Source: UTCHB3 sp964371075
GTDB taxonomy: Bacteria > Bacteroidota > Ignavibacteria > Ignavibacteriales > Ignavibacteriaceae
Reading direction: 5' to 3'
Length of the DNA: 64,000 nucleotides
Assembly (NCBI GenBank): GCA_964371075.1
Contig: CAYJKN010000001.1
Span: 248,001-312,000 of the forward strand
Of this stretch, positions 47,161 through 56,296 are shown piece by piece (position 1 is the first letter of the stretch; every line of letters starts with the position of its first letter). Under the pieces are notes generated by a model that saw only the letters and a program-made list of their open reading frames with translations, searched no databases and was not told where the DNA came from. The position numbers were made by a program, and so were the translations under genes.

Positions 47161-47508
47161 ATGGCTGATACAATATTTACAAAAATTATCAATAAAGAGA
47201 TTCCGGCTTCAATAGTTTATGAGACAGATACTGTTCTGGCATTTAAGGATATTAATCCAAAAGCCCCTGTTCATATACTGATAATTCCAAAACTGAATAT
47301 TGACAGGATTCAGAACTTTGACACAATTAATCACCCTGATCTATTGGTACATCTCGTGGAAGCAGCTCAAAAAATTGCTACGGATTTTAATCTTGCTGAA
47401 TCCGGTTACAGACTTGTGATCAATAATGGTGACAATGGCGGACAGGAAGTAAACCACCTGCACATTCACCTGTTGGGAGGACGGAAAATGACATGGCCCC
47501 CGGGTTGA
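47161..47508 (+). CDS. HIT family nucleotide-binding protein (HinT-like)
   Basis: A 115-residue histidine-triad protein with ending NHLHIHLLGG, the HxHxHxx triad, and FKDINPKAPVHILIIPK before it. Length and sequence match HinT, a nucleoside phosphoramidase. It begins 1 nt after the sigma-54 activator gene, so the three plus-strand genes from 45157 form an operon. Confidence 0.94.
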   Translation: MADTIFTKIINKEIPASIVYETDTVLAFKDINPKAPVHILIIPKLNIDRIQNFDTINHPDLLVHLVEAAQKIATDFNLAESGYRLVINNGDNGGQEVNHLHIHLLGGRKMTWPPG

Positions 47509-47534
47509 TATCGTCAAACAGCAACCAAAAACTT

Positions 47535-49187
47535 TTATTTAACTTCTTTTAATACGATTTTATTTTCCGGATCAAAAATTACAGATTTAACATTCGGTTT
47601 CACTTCAAAATTGAATTTTTCGCCATTTTTTGAGTTAAAACATTTAAATATCTCTGAAGTGCCATCCTTGTATATAACTTTTAATTCAACTGTTGATTGA
47701 TAATAGAGTCGGTCACTCTCTTTTTGTGTAAAAGTGTAAACAAGGTAATCTTTGCCATCCTCCTCAATAAAATCGTAGCTGTTTTTGTAAACGGGATGAC
47801 CCGGATGTTTAATCCACTGATCAAAAAACCAGTTATATTTCTTCCCCGTGATCTCATTTGTCAGATTAACAAGATCGTTTGTTGAGGCATTTGCAAATTT
47901 AAATTCTGAATTTGTGGTAAATTGTTTAAGAATTTTAAAGAAATTTTCATCTCCTGTTTCCTCCCGCAACATATAGACAACGCAAGCTGCCTTCTTGTAA
48001 ACAAGCGCAGAATTATAAAGTATCCCACCGGGCGGTGTGTTATACTCCCATGATTCTTCAAATATTGCCTCTTTTGGTTTCATAGTAAAATAATAGGATG
48101 CAAATTCCTCAACAACCTCGCGATATGCTTTTTTACCATCAGGAGCCCAAACCTCAACCCAATATGCTTCCATAAATTCGGCAAAGCCCTCATTTAGCCA
48201 CAAATCACTCCAGGTTGAGGGAGTGATGAGATCACCAAACCACTGGTGAGCAAATTCATGCACAACCAGCAGCTCATACCAGCAACCGGAACATAAGGTA
48301 ATAAAAGACTGATTCTCCATGCCACCGTATGGAAAATCAGGAGTCAGGGTTGCAAATGCTATCTTTTCAAATGGATATTCTCCAAATCTGGATTCAATAA
48401 AATCCAACATGTATGGAATCACCTGTCCAATGTATGTTACGGCATCGTAACTCTCTCCATTTCGCCAGTAGAGTTCAACCGGAATCGTTCTCCCGGTAAG
48501 TTTTGAAACGGTATTAAAATTTTCAATTCTGTATTCATTGGAGGCGGAAAAAACCATTAAATAGGTAGCCATTGGAATATTACTTTTCCAATGGAAAACT
48601 TTACCACCCAGAGAATCATATTCACCCTCAAGCAACCCTACAGCCCCAACCTTCACATCCGAAGGAACCAATAATTTTAATGAGAAAACAGCTTTATCTA
48701 TTGGATGATCTTTGCTGATGAACCAGTCCCGCGCTTCAACAGGTGAGTTATTTGTGAAAACTGATCCCTTGGAAACATAAAATGCTTCATCTTTCGAACC
48801 GTTATGGGAATAATATATGCCCGCAGTCAAGGTATCACCGGTTTTTACTTCACCCGGTATCTTCAGATATACTCTGTCACCGATTTGTGCAATCAGGTCT
48901 AATTGTCCTTCTACTTTGTTTATTTTTAATGACTTTGAGGACGCATGAAGCCAGATTTTACCGGAATCAGGCAGAGAAACAATTATCAAAGTGATCTTTT
49001 CATAGCCATTAAAACTGCGCGATTCAGCAGATTTAAAATTGTTTAATAAATTTATCTCCAATTGATATTCCAGAACATCTATACAAGTATCATACTGTTT
49101 AATTTTTTGATACTCACCTTGCGCAAAAATAGAAACAACAGGAATTTGTGATAAAATTAAAACTGCGACAAAGAGGAATCTTTTCAA
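47535..49187 (-). CDS. Secreted M1 family zinc metallopeptidase (aminopeptidase N-like)
   Basis: A 550-residue secreted peptidase with signal peptide (FLFVAVLILSQIPVVSIFAQ). The zinc site HEFAHQW is at residues 310-316 with the third ligand Glu333 in LNEGFAEF, and the substrate-recognition GGMEN is at 289-292. It probably removes N-terminal residues from peptides outside the cytoplasm. It is shorter than E. coli PepN (870) and lacks the large C-terminal helical domain. Its ATG overlaps the purM stop by 4 bp. Confidence 0.9.
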   Translation of the reverse strand: MKRFLFVAVLILSQIPVVSIFAQGEYQKIKQYDTCIDVLEYQLEINLLNNFKSAESRSFNGYEKITLIIVSLPDSGKIWLHASSKSLKINKVEGQLDLIAQIGDRVYLKIPGEVKTGDTLTAGIYYSHNGSKDEAFYVSKGSVFTNNSPVEARDWFISKDHPIDKAVFSLKLLVPSDVKVGAVGLLEGEYDSLGGKVFHWKSNIPMATYLMVFSASNEYRIENFNTVSKLTGRTIPVELYWRNGESYDAVTYIGQVIPYMLDFIESRFGEYPFEKIAFATLTPDFPYGGMENQSFITLCSGCWYELLVVHEFAHQWFGDLITPSTWSDLWLNEGFAEFMEAYWVEVWAPDGKKAYREVVEEFASYYFTMKPKEAIFEESWEYNTPPGGILYNSALVYKKAACVVYMLREETGDENFFKILKQFTTNSEFKFANASTNDLVNLTNEITGKKYNWFFDQWIKHPGHPVYKNSYDFIEEDGKDYLVYTFTQKESDRLYYQSTVELKVIYKDGTSEIFKCFNSKNGEKFNFEVKPNVKSVIFDPENKIVLKEVK

Positions 49188-50179
49188 ACAACTTCTCCCA
49201 TAATTATGGCTTTTTCTCCCAAATTAGAAGCTGTTTCAATAGCCTTATCCAATTTGTCAGCTGGAACAATCGCAACCAGCCCTATCCCCATGTTAAAAAC
49301 ATTTCTCATCTCTTCGTCAACTACTGAACCTGTTTTTTGAATGAATTTAAATATCTCCGGAACTTCCCATGCATCCCAGTTTATCTTTAACCCAAGCGAT
49401 TTAGGAACTACCCTCATTGTATTTCCCATTATTCCGCCGCCGGTTATATGAGACAATCCTGTAACGAGGTCATTTTCTGCAAGGGGTCTGATCAAATTCA
49501 AATATGATTTATGGATTGCAAGAAGTTCATTTCCAATCGAATTGTTAATTTCCGGGATATGATCTGAGGGAGAATATTTAGCAAAAAGTATCTTTCTGGC
49601 GAGTGAATATCCATTCGTGTGTAATCCGGAGGATTTGAACCCGAGAAGAATATTCCCTCTTGTGATTCTCGAACCGTTAATAACTTTTTCTTTTTCAACA
49701 ACTCCAACTATTGTGCCCGACATATCATACTCACCTTCAGTGTAGAGTCCCGGCATTTCGGCAGTTTCACCCCCGATAAGAGCACAATTATTTTCTCTGC
49801 ATCCTCTTGCAAATCCTTCAACAATTTTCTCTGCAACATTCGGATCAAGTTTTCCAAATGCCATATAATCAAGAAAATAGAGAGGCTCGGCACCACAAAC
49901 AGCAATATCATTCACGCAATGATTTACGAGGTCGTTCCCTACGGTATCATGTCTGTCCATTGCGAATGCCACTTTAAGTTTTGTTCCAACACCATCAACA
50001 CTCGAAACGAGGATTGGTCTTTTATACTTTTGAAGATCAAGTTCATAAAATGATCCAAACAATCCAATATCGCCAAGAACATTTTTATTGTAGGTGGATC
50101 TCGCTAATGATTTTATTCTTTTTACTGTTTCGTCACCGGCTTCAAGGTCAACTCCGGCGCTTTGATAAGTCTCGTTCAA
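49184..50179 (-). CDS. purM: Phosphoribosylformylglycinamidine cyclo-ligase PurM (AIR synthetase)
   Basis: A 331-residue cytosolic enzyme of purine synthesis that closes FGAM to AIR using ATP. The start YQSAGVDLEAGDETV, then LVSSVDGVGTKLKVA, IGGETAEMPGLY and LVTGLSHITGGGIMGN are all PurM signatures. Length is normal. No other pur gene lies nearby; the downstream M1 peptidase overlaps by 4 bp. Confidence 0.96.
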   Translation of the reverse strand: MNETYQSAGVDLEAGDETVKRIKSLARSTYNKNVLGDIGLFGSFYELDLQKYKRPILVSSVDGVGTKLKVAFAMDRHDTVGNDLVNHCVNDIAVCGAEPLYFLDYMAFGKLDPNVAEKIVEGFARGCRENNCALIGGETAEMPGLYTEGEYDMSGTIVGVVEKEKVINGSRITRGNILLGFKSSGLHTNGYSLARKILFAKYSPSDHIPEINNSIGNELLAIHKSYLNLIRPLAENDLVTGLSHITGGGIMGNTMRVVPKSLGLKINWDAWEVPEIFKFIQKTGSVVDEEMRNVFNMGIGLVAIVPADKLDKAIETASNLGEKAIIMGEVV

Positions 50180-50290
50180 TGTGTCTCCATTTGATGTAAA
50201 TCGCTCAAAAGAAAATTCTTTTAAAGTTTAATTTAAAGATTTGCTATTTTTATTTTATAAAAAATCAGAAAACTTTATTAGGAAAAAGAA

Positions 50291-52288
50291 ATGTTGCCTG
50301 CCTCAAAGGTTATACTACTGCTCGTTTTTTTATTATTTAGTCGTTCGGTTTACTCGCAAGAAAGCCAAATGGTTCCACAAACATCTCATGTTAATGGTAT
50401 AAAAACGGCCGTTTTATCCCCTGATGGTAATTATTTTGTTACTGCAGGATTTGATTATTTGATCAAAATTTGGGATTATAAGACCGGAAAGTTGCTTCAA
50501 AACAAAAAAACTGAATCCGCCGTTGTCAACTCTATAATTTTTATCGATAATTCACATTTTCTGACCGGTGACTCGAGAGGTTATGTCACTCTCCACAATC
50601 TCGCTGCTAAAAATCCAATTTTAAAACGAAAAATTTCGAGCAGGCAAATTAACACAGTCAAATACGACAAAAAAGGTCATAGATTCTGGTGTGCAGGTTA
50701 TGGTGGATTTTTCATGGCTGTTGATGCCGATTCATTGACCCCCCTTTTTGAAATGAAAAATTTTCAAGCCGAGATTAATGCTTCTGAATTTTTACCAGAG
50801 CAACAGGTTGTGCTTCTTGCTTCCACTTCAGGCAAAATTTATGTTTTTGATACAAAAATTAATTCTTTAAGCGATTCAAGTGAAGTTTTTTCATCCGATA
50901 TTTCGGGCGTGTGCAGTATAAACGGGGGCACAGAGGTTGTGGCATCTTCTTTCGACGGAGTTGTTAAATTCTTCAATTTCAACCGGAACACCGGCCTAAA
51001 ACAGACCAAAATCATCTCAATTCAATCAATTTCGATGTTTACATCACTTTCAGCCTCCCCTTCAGGTAATTTTATTGCAGCCACCACATTTCACAACGAA
51101 ATACACATCATTGATACAAAATCACAAACCACAAAATCAGTCATCAAGGCTCATGAATATACAATTGCAGGTTTTGGATTTTTAGATGACAACAACGGCT
51201 ACAGTTATTCTTTTGGAAACAGAACACTAATTTGGGACTTAAACAACACTTCATCACCGGTCAGAGAGATTTCAGGTCATACTGGTGAAATTGTTTATTT
51301 TGGGAGTGGAAACGGTTTTTTGGTCTTTTCAACTTCTGCCGGCTCGGTATATTCGGTTGATTTGTCAAAATCTTTTTCAACCATAAAAATTTATCAAAGT
51401 TTTTCTTCAATCACGGCTCTTGTTTTTGACCCGGTTAACAGTTCTGTCGCCCTGGGTGAAGAGGATGGAACCGTAACGATAATGAATGTTAAGACAGGAG
51501 ATCAGATTTACCAGTCACAACTCCATTCAAAACCCGTTTTGGCAATAGATCTGAATCCGGATTATCTGATAACATCCTCTTCTGATAAAACCGTGAAAAT
51601 TATTTCGATAAATAATCTTGCAGCTCCGCCTGTGAGTCCTGTCAATTTGGGTAGTCGTTTTACCGCCGCTGCCTACAGTAAAAAATTGCACCTGGTAGCT
51701 CTTGGTTCAGAAGAAGGTCTAATCTACTTTGTTGATCCTGTCACGGGTAAAAAGGAAAGTACACTCGCCGGGCATACTGCTCCGGTTAACTCTTTGAAAT
51801 TTAATTCGGGGGGTAATTTTCTTATTTCGACAAGTGTTGACAGAACAACAAGAGTGTGGAATAACAACGATTTGTTCAACTTTAAAACCTGGCAAAACAA
51901 ATCAGGAATATCTTATGATGGATTGTTCCTCTCGGACGAAACAATACTCTCAACCGGCGACGGTGGCTGGGTTATGCGGTATGAATTAAAAAGTGATTCA
52001 CTTTTTTATTTCGAAGAGGGTGTACAAACTTTAATCAATCTTGTTAAACTTAATGAATCTTCCGTCGCAGCTCTTTCTACTGAAGGAATTATCTACATCT
52101 GGAATTTAAAAGCAGGTGAACTTAAATACCTGATCCACTTGAAAGATGATGTCGTTTCAATTTTCGATGCAGATCAGAATATTATCTATTCATCAAATGG
52201 TCAAAATGATATCTTTCAGCCGGCAGGTATTAGCAGCATCAAACAGTTTGTTGTAAAGCCGCTAAATACATTTCGATTCAATTTTTAG
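50291..52288 (+). CDS. Secreted WD40 repeat protein
   Basis: A 665-residue protein with signal peptide (VILLLVFLLFSRSVYSQE, cleavage near 24). The rest is WD40 repeats, recognisable as SPDGNYFVTAGFDYLIKIWD, the WD of LIWDLNN, GHTAPVNSLKFNSGGNFL and TRVWNNNDL, enough for two seven-bladed propellers or one long stack. No catalytic domain is visible. It is probably a periplasmic or surface binding scaffold. It converges with the STAS gene, overlapping by 4 bp. Confidence 0.87.
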   Translation: MLPASKVILLLVFLLFSRSVYSQESQMVPQTSHVNGIKTAVLSPDGNYFVTAGFDYLIKIWDYKTGKLLQNKKTESAVVNSIIFIDNSHFLTGDSRGYVTLHNLAAKNPILKRKISSRQINTVKYDKKGHRFWCAGYGGFFMAVDADSLTPLFEMKNFQAEINASEFLPEQQVVLLASTSGKIYVFDTKINSLSDSSEVFSSDISGVCSINGGTEVVASSFDGVVKFFNFNRNTGLKQTKIISIQSISMFTSLSASPSGNFIAATTFHNEIHIIDTKSQTTKSVIKAHEYTIAGFGFLDDNNGYSYSFGNRTLIWDLNNTSSPVREISGHTGEIVYFGSGNGFLVFSTSAGSVYSVDLSKSFSTIKIYQSFSSITALVFDPVNSSVALGEEDGTVTIMNVKTGDQIYQSQLHSKPVLAIDLNPDYLITSSSDKTVKIISINNLAAPPVSPVNLGSRFTAAAYSKKLHLVALGSEEGLIYFVDPVTGKKESTLAGHTAPVNSLKFNSGGNFLISTSVDRTTRVWNNNDLFNFKTWQNKSGISYDGLFLSDETILSTGDGGWVMRYELKSDSLFYFEEGVQTLINLVKLNESSVAALSTEGIIYIWNLKAGELKYLIHLKDDVVSIFDADQNIIYSSNGQNDIFQPAGISSIKQFVVKPLNTFRFNF

Positions 52289-52623
52289 TTGTTGAAAGAT
52301 TCCACGGCCTCTTCGGTAGTTCTAAAACTTTCAAGCAGATCGGAGTATCCTGTGATCCCAAAAAGTTTTTCTACTGTTTCGTTAAGATTGCAAAAAACAA
52401 CCTTGCCACCGGAATTTTTCATTTTTTGAACAGCGACAATAACTGCCCTTAGTCCAGCGCTGTTAATAAAATTTAATCCGGCAAAGTCGAGAACAAGTTT
52501 CTTCTCTCCTTTATCAATTATCTCATTAAGGTGTTGGCTCAGGAGGTCAAAATCCTGTATCTCACATCTGCCCACCAATTCGAGAACTGAGACTTCGTTT
52601 TTTTTGATTAGATTAATTACCAT
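52285..52623 (-). CDS. STAS domain anti-anti-sigma factor-like protein, second copy
   Basis: A 112-residue SpoIIAA/RsbV-like protein. The phosphorylatable Ser region is FINSAGLRAVIVAVQK after LVLDFAGLN. Such proteins bind the kinase partner and are released by phosphorylation. It is the last gene of the four-gene minus-strand operon, 9 nt after the first STAS gene. Confidence 0.88.
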   Translation of the reverse strand: MVINLIKKNEVSVLELVGRCEIQDFDLLSQHLNEIIDKGEKKLVLDFAGLNFINSAGLRAVIVAVQKMKNSGGKVVFCNLNETVEKLFGITGYSDLLESFRTTEEAVESFNN

Positions 52624-52632
52624 AATCTCACT

Positions 52633-52938
52633 TTAATCTATTAAATTAAAAATTGAAAGGTATCCGGTGATATCGAATATCTTTTTTGTTGTTTCATTTA
52701 ATTTGGCAATATAGAGCTCAATTCCGGTTGTTGCAGAAAGTTTATGAGCTTTCATAAAAACTCTTAATCCCGCACTTGAGATAAAAGTCAATTCTTCACA
52801 ATTGAGGATAACTTTTTTAGGATTCTCGTCAAAAACCTCTTCAACAGTTTTTTCAAGTGGCTCCTGCCAGGTGATATCCAGTCTTCCGCTAAGAAATATC
52901 TCTTGAGTCCCATCTGTTTTAGTAATGTTGATTTCCAT
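52633..52938 (-). CDS. STAS domain anti-anti-sigma factor-like protein, first copy
   Basis: A 101-residue SpoIIAA/RsbV-like protein with the site FISSAGLRVFMKAHKL after VILNCEEL. GGAG lies seven nt before the ATG. It follows the RsbW-like gene after 2 nt. With its sister STAS gene it gives the kinase two possible antagonists. Confidence 0.88.
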   Translation of the reverse strand: MEINITKTDGTQEIFLSGRLDITWQEPLEKTVEEVFDENPKKVILNCEELTFISSAGLRVFMKAHKLSATTGIELYIAKLNETTKKIFDITGYLSIFNLID

Positions 52939-52940
52939 GA

Positions 52941-53366
52941 TTATTCTCCGGTTTTTATTTTGGTTATTTTTAACTTATTCTTCTGTCCAACTCTGCTGTA
53001 TTCAACTGAGTTCATCAGCTTTTTTACAAGAAATATTCCCAATCCGCCAATTTCCCTCTTGTCTACAGGTACTGAAGTATCGGGGTCTTTCTTTTTGAGT
53101 GGATCAAATTCCACGCCTTCATCGCAGAATTCCAGTTCAACTTTCCTGTCATCTACTAAAAACGCGATATCTATTTTGCCGTACCCGCCTTCGCCGTAGG
53201 CATAATAAACAATATTCGATAATATCTCATCAACGGCGATGAGTATATCATAAACATCCTTCTGGGGGAAGCCGGCTCTAAAAACTTCACTCTCAATGAG
53301 TTCGGTAACTCCCGGAGTCTCTTCGATTCGGTTGGATATTGAAATGTTATGTGTACTGGTCATCAA
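52941..53366 (-). CDS. RsbW/SpoIIAB-like serine kinase (anti-sigma factor type)
   Basis: A 141-residue GHKL ATPase-fold protein. The N box is DEILSNIVYYAY, G1 is DEGVEFDP and G2 is GGLGIFLVKKL, all of RsbW type. These proteins phosphorylate STAS partners and may bind sigma factors or other effectors; no sigma gene is nearby. It overlaps the upstream MauE/thioredoxin-like gene by 4 bp and precedes the two STAS genes. Confidence 0.9.
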   Translation of the reverse strand: MMTSTHNISISNRIEETPGVTELIESEVFRAGFPQKDVYDILIAVDEILSNIVYYAYGEGGYGKIDIAFLVDDRKVELEFCDEGVEFDPLKKKDPDTSVPVDKREIGGLGIFLVKKLMNSVEYSRVGQKNKLKITKIKTGE

Positions 53367-54424
53367 AATGAATAGTTGTCTGTCAATTCTTTAATTTCTG
53401 TGATCAATTGTGAAACGCTTACAGCATTTCCTTCCATTTGTTGTATTACATTCCCATTAACAAGCAGTATCACCTTTGGAGGTGCTGAACTCAAATGAGG
53501 ATAAAACTTTTGAGGTGTCAAAAGTGTGTATATAACACTTCCACCTGATTTACTAAAAAATGGTGTTATTTCTTCCTCGGCTCCGAGGAATAAATAATGT
53601 CTCTTAACTTTTGAAAGTAAAGACTTTACGCCATTCAGTTCTGTTGCCACTTGAAGGCAATGTTCACAATCCAAACTAAAAAAAGCAATTATACTTAATC
53701 CAACATCAGCTCCCGGAACAAGACTTGAATAAACTGAAACCACTCCGGGATATTTATCCGATAGTTTAGGTTTTTCCTTTTTAACTTCGGTGTCTTTTTT
53801 GGCAATTATTGTGTCTTTTGTTTCAGTTTTGGCAGCAACAGTATCTTTTAAAGTAACAGGTTCCTGCTCCATCCGTTCTTCCGACACTTCACCTTTTGTC
53901 ACCATCGGAACGGTCTGAGGTGTCTCGTAAGGTTTTATATTGAAGAAAAATATCATCACCGCAAAAATTGAGACATATCCTGCAGCAATATACAAATAAG
54001 ATGATTTTTTCTCAACCCCCGACACAATAAAAAGATATACCGTCATCCCAATAAAAACGATGTTTTTTAAAATCGACTCAATTCCTGTCATTGGTATGAG
54101 TTCTCCAAAACACCCACAATTTTCGCCACCTTTGCCAGTGAGTTCAATTATCATCAGATAAATTGTGAAAGCAACCAGCAACAACAATGATGCAGGCAGC
54201 GTAAATTTTCTCATTTTATACCCGATAAGGAACAGTCCGCCTAACAAAATTTCAAAAGAAATCATCAATCGCGAAAAGTAAGGAGCAAGCTCCAAACTAA
54301 CCACTCCCTGTTGCCAGGTCACAACTTCAAATGCTTCTATCGGGAAAAGTTTGCTAATTCCGGAAAATAAAAACATCACTCCCAGAAAAATTCTGAGAAT
54401 CTTTTCAACTGTCTCTTTTGACAT
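53363..54424 (-). CDS. MauE/DoxX-like membrane protein with C-terminal thioredoxin-like domain
   Basis: A 353-residue membrane protein. Residues 5-175 have four or five hydrophobic helices with the MauE/DoxX pattern (ILRIFLGVMFLFSGISKL; GENCGCFGE, about 100-108). A charged Lys/Thr-rich linker of about 50 residues follows. Residues 225-353 look like a thioredoxin fold with FFSLDCEHCLQVA (CEHC) at about 251-254. It may transfer electrons to or from periplasmic thiols, as proposed for MauE-like proteins in disulfide handling. It is coupled to the partner-switching genes downstream. Confidence 0.75.
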   Translation of the reverse strand: MSKETVEKILRIFLGVMFLFSGISKLFPIEAFEVVTWQQGVVSLELAPYFSRLMISFEILLGGLFLIGYKMRKFTLPASLLLLVAFTIYLMIIELTGKGGENCGCFGELIPMTGIESILKNIVFIGMTVYLFIVSGVEKKSSYLYIAAGYVSIFAVMIFFFNIKPYETPQTVPMVTKGEVSEERMEQEPVTLKDTVAAKTETKDTIIAKKDTEVKKEKPKLSDKYPGVVSVYSSLVPGADVGLSIIAFFSLDCEHCLQVATELNGVKSLLSKVKRHYLFLGAEEEITPFFSKSGGSVIYTLLTPQKFYPHLSSAPPKVILLVNGNVIQQMEGNAVSVSQLITEIKELTDNYSF

Positions 54425-54472
54425 ATATTATGATTGATTATTTCTATGTATGAAGTCCAAATTTAATGATTT

Positions 54473-54502
54473 TTTGCAAGTTTTCAATCTAAATTATTTT
54501 TC
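54473..54502 (+). promoter_or_regulatory. Possible promoter of the hybrid histidine kinase gene
   Basis: TTTG at 54473-54476 and TATTTTTC at 54495-54502 are 18 nt apart, close to the TTTG/TAnnTTTG promoter with one mismatch in the -7 box. A start near 54508 would leave a 43-nt leader. The evidence is weak in AT-rich DNA. Confidence 0.3.
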
Positions 54503-54550
54503 TACCAAAAGAATTAATATTTTTACGTATTCAATAAAATATCTTGGTAG

Positions 54551-56236
54551 ATGAATACAGCAATCCTCGTCGTTTTGGCAGTAATTAACCTCGGTTTTCT
54601 CCTCTTTTATTACATAAAGTTTTTAGGAAAAAAGTCTCCCGACAAGATTGATGTAGCTATTCCCGAATTAGTGACTGAAAAGAATGTATCCCCGGCGGAA
54701 ACATCTGACAACACTCCACAACCACAAACTGTTTACAACCAGCTTCTTATTTCCCTTTTTGAGAGATCTTCCCTTGGGATAGTTCTTTTTGATCAAAAAG
54801 GGAGCATACTCGCTTTGAACAATAGTTTTAAAGAAATACTTGATCTGCCCGGAGATACTTCCGAAATTGTATATTTTGCAGATTTGTGTGATTTGTTTCC
54901 TAACCTCTTTTCGCAGGAAAAAAAAGCAAATCAGGATTTTAACTCTTATACCTCCTACGATTGCCAGCTGAGCATCAACAATAAAGAAAAATTCCTCAGG
55001 GTTAACTATTTTTCTTTTGAAGTTCCGGGTGGCGACCCGGCTTTGGTTGTTCAGATCAGTGACTATACGATTTATAAAAAATTTGAATTGGAATTAATCA
55101 ATTCCAAAGAGGAAGCTGAGAACCTTAATAAAATGAAATCGATTTTCCTGGCAAACATGAGCCATGAGATAAGAACACCTATGAATGGTATCATCGGTTT
55201 TTCGGGGCTGCTCAGGGAGGATGTGACTGAACCGAACCACATTGAAATGGCTGAAAGGGTTTATAAAAGTGCTATGCGATTGATGGAGACACTTGAATCA
55301 GTTCTCGACCTCTCCAAGCTGGAAGCTGAACACCAGAATATTGAAAAAAATATTGTTGACATCAACACTGTGGTAAGTCAGGTTTATCATAATTATTTCG
55401 ACTTTGTCACCGAACATAAATTAAAGTTCACCTGCGAAACACCTGCTCATCCTGTTCCACTTGAACTGGATGAAAGCATCCTGGTTAAAATATTAAAACA
55501 ACTCCTCTCAAATGCGGTTAAATTCACCGAATCCGGGGGCATCTTTTTAAAAGTGGATGAAGAAATCCATAATAACCACCGTACAGTTTTGATCTCGGTT
55601 GAAGATACGGGAATAGGGATAACTCTTAAAAATCAAGAGATAATTTTTGAAGAATTCCGACAAGTCTCCGAAGGAATTGGAAGAAATTACGAAGGGGTTG
55701 GGATTGGTCTCACAATCGTAAAACGATTTTGCGAGATGATAAATGCAAAAATTTCGATTAAAAGTTCACCAAATTCCGGCTCTAAATTCACTTTAAGATT
55801 TTTAGATAAAATGGCTGAACATTCAACTGACATAGAAGAATTGACCGACTTCCAAAGCGAAAAAAATCTTCAAAAAAAGAAAATTTTAGTAGTTGAAGAT
55901 GACTTTACCAACAGAGAGCTGATAAAGATATATCTTTCCGAGCATTATAGCCTTGTGTTTGCAGCCTCTGCGAGTGAAGCATTAAGAGCCATAGATAGGG
56001 ATAAGTTTGATCTTTGTCTTATAGATATTAATCTTGGTTCAAAACCAAATGGTATAGAACTCCTCGGACTGATCTTTAAAAAATCTGACGAACCTCCGAT
56101 TGCGATCGCCATGACCGCATACTACCTCAACAGCACTGAGAAAGAATGCATTGATGCCGGTTTCAACTTTTTCATCTCAAAACCTTTAAAACGAAAAAAA
56201 CTTCTGGAAACTATTGATGGTTTCCTCCTCTCTTAA
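54551..56236 (+). CDS. Hybrid histidine kinase (PAS, HisKA, HATPase, receiver)
   Basis: A 561-residue sensor kinase with one N-terminal membrane helix (AILVVLAVINLGFLLFYYI). A PAS-like domain lies near 75-185. The HisKA site is His205 in MSHEIRTPMNG, followed by N box LLSNAVKFT, G1 DTGIGI and G2 GVGIGLTI. The receiver domain (about 440-558) has phospho-Asp 492 in LIDINLG. With no large periplasmic domain, it probably senses a cytosolic signal. It is divergent from the MauE/partner-switching operon. Confidence 0.92.
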   Translation: MNTAILVVLAVINLGFLLFYYIKFLGKKSPDKIDVAIPELVTEKNVSPAETSDNTPQPQTVYNQLLISLFERSSLGIVLFDQKGSILALNNSFKEILDLPGDTSEIVYFADLCDLFPNLFSQEKKANQDFNSYTSYDCQLSINNKEKFLRVNYFSFEVPGGDPALVVQISDYTIYKKFELELINSKEEAENLNKMKSIFLANMSHEIRTPMNGIIGFSGLLREDVTEPNHIEMAERVYKSAMRLMETLESVLDLSKLEAEHQNIEKNIVDINTVVSQVYHNYFDFVTEHKLKFTCETPAHPVPLELDESILVKILKQLLSNAVKFTESGGIFLKVDEEIHNNHRTVLISVEDTGIGITLKNQEIIFEEFRQVSEGIGRNYEGVGIGLTIVKRFCEMINAKISIKSSPNSGSKFTLRFLDKMAEHSTDIEELTDFQSEKNLQKKKILVVEDDFTNRELIKIYLSEHYSLVFAASASEALRAIDRDKFDLCLIDINLGSKPNGIELLGLIFKKSDEPPIAIAMTAYYLNSTEKECIDAGFNFFISKPLKRKKLLETIDGFLLS

Positions 56237-56296
56237 CTTAGCTGTTTAATTCAAAAAAATTTCTAAATTGCGTTTTTTATTTTATTAATTAACAGA

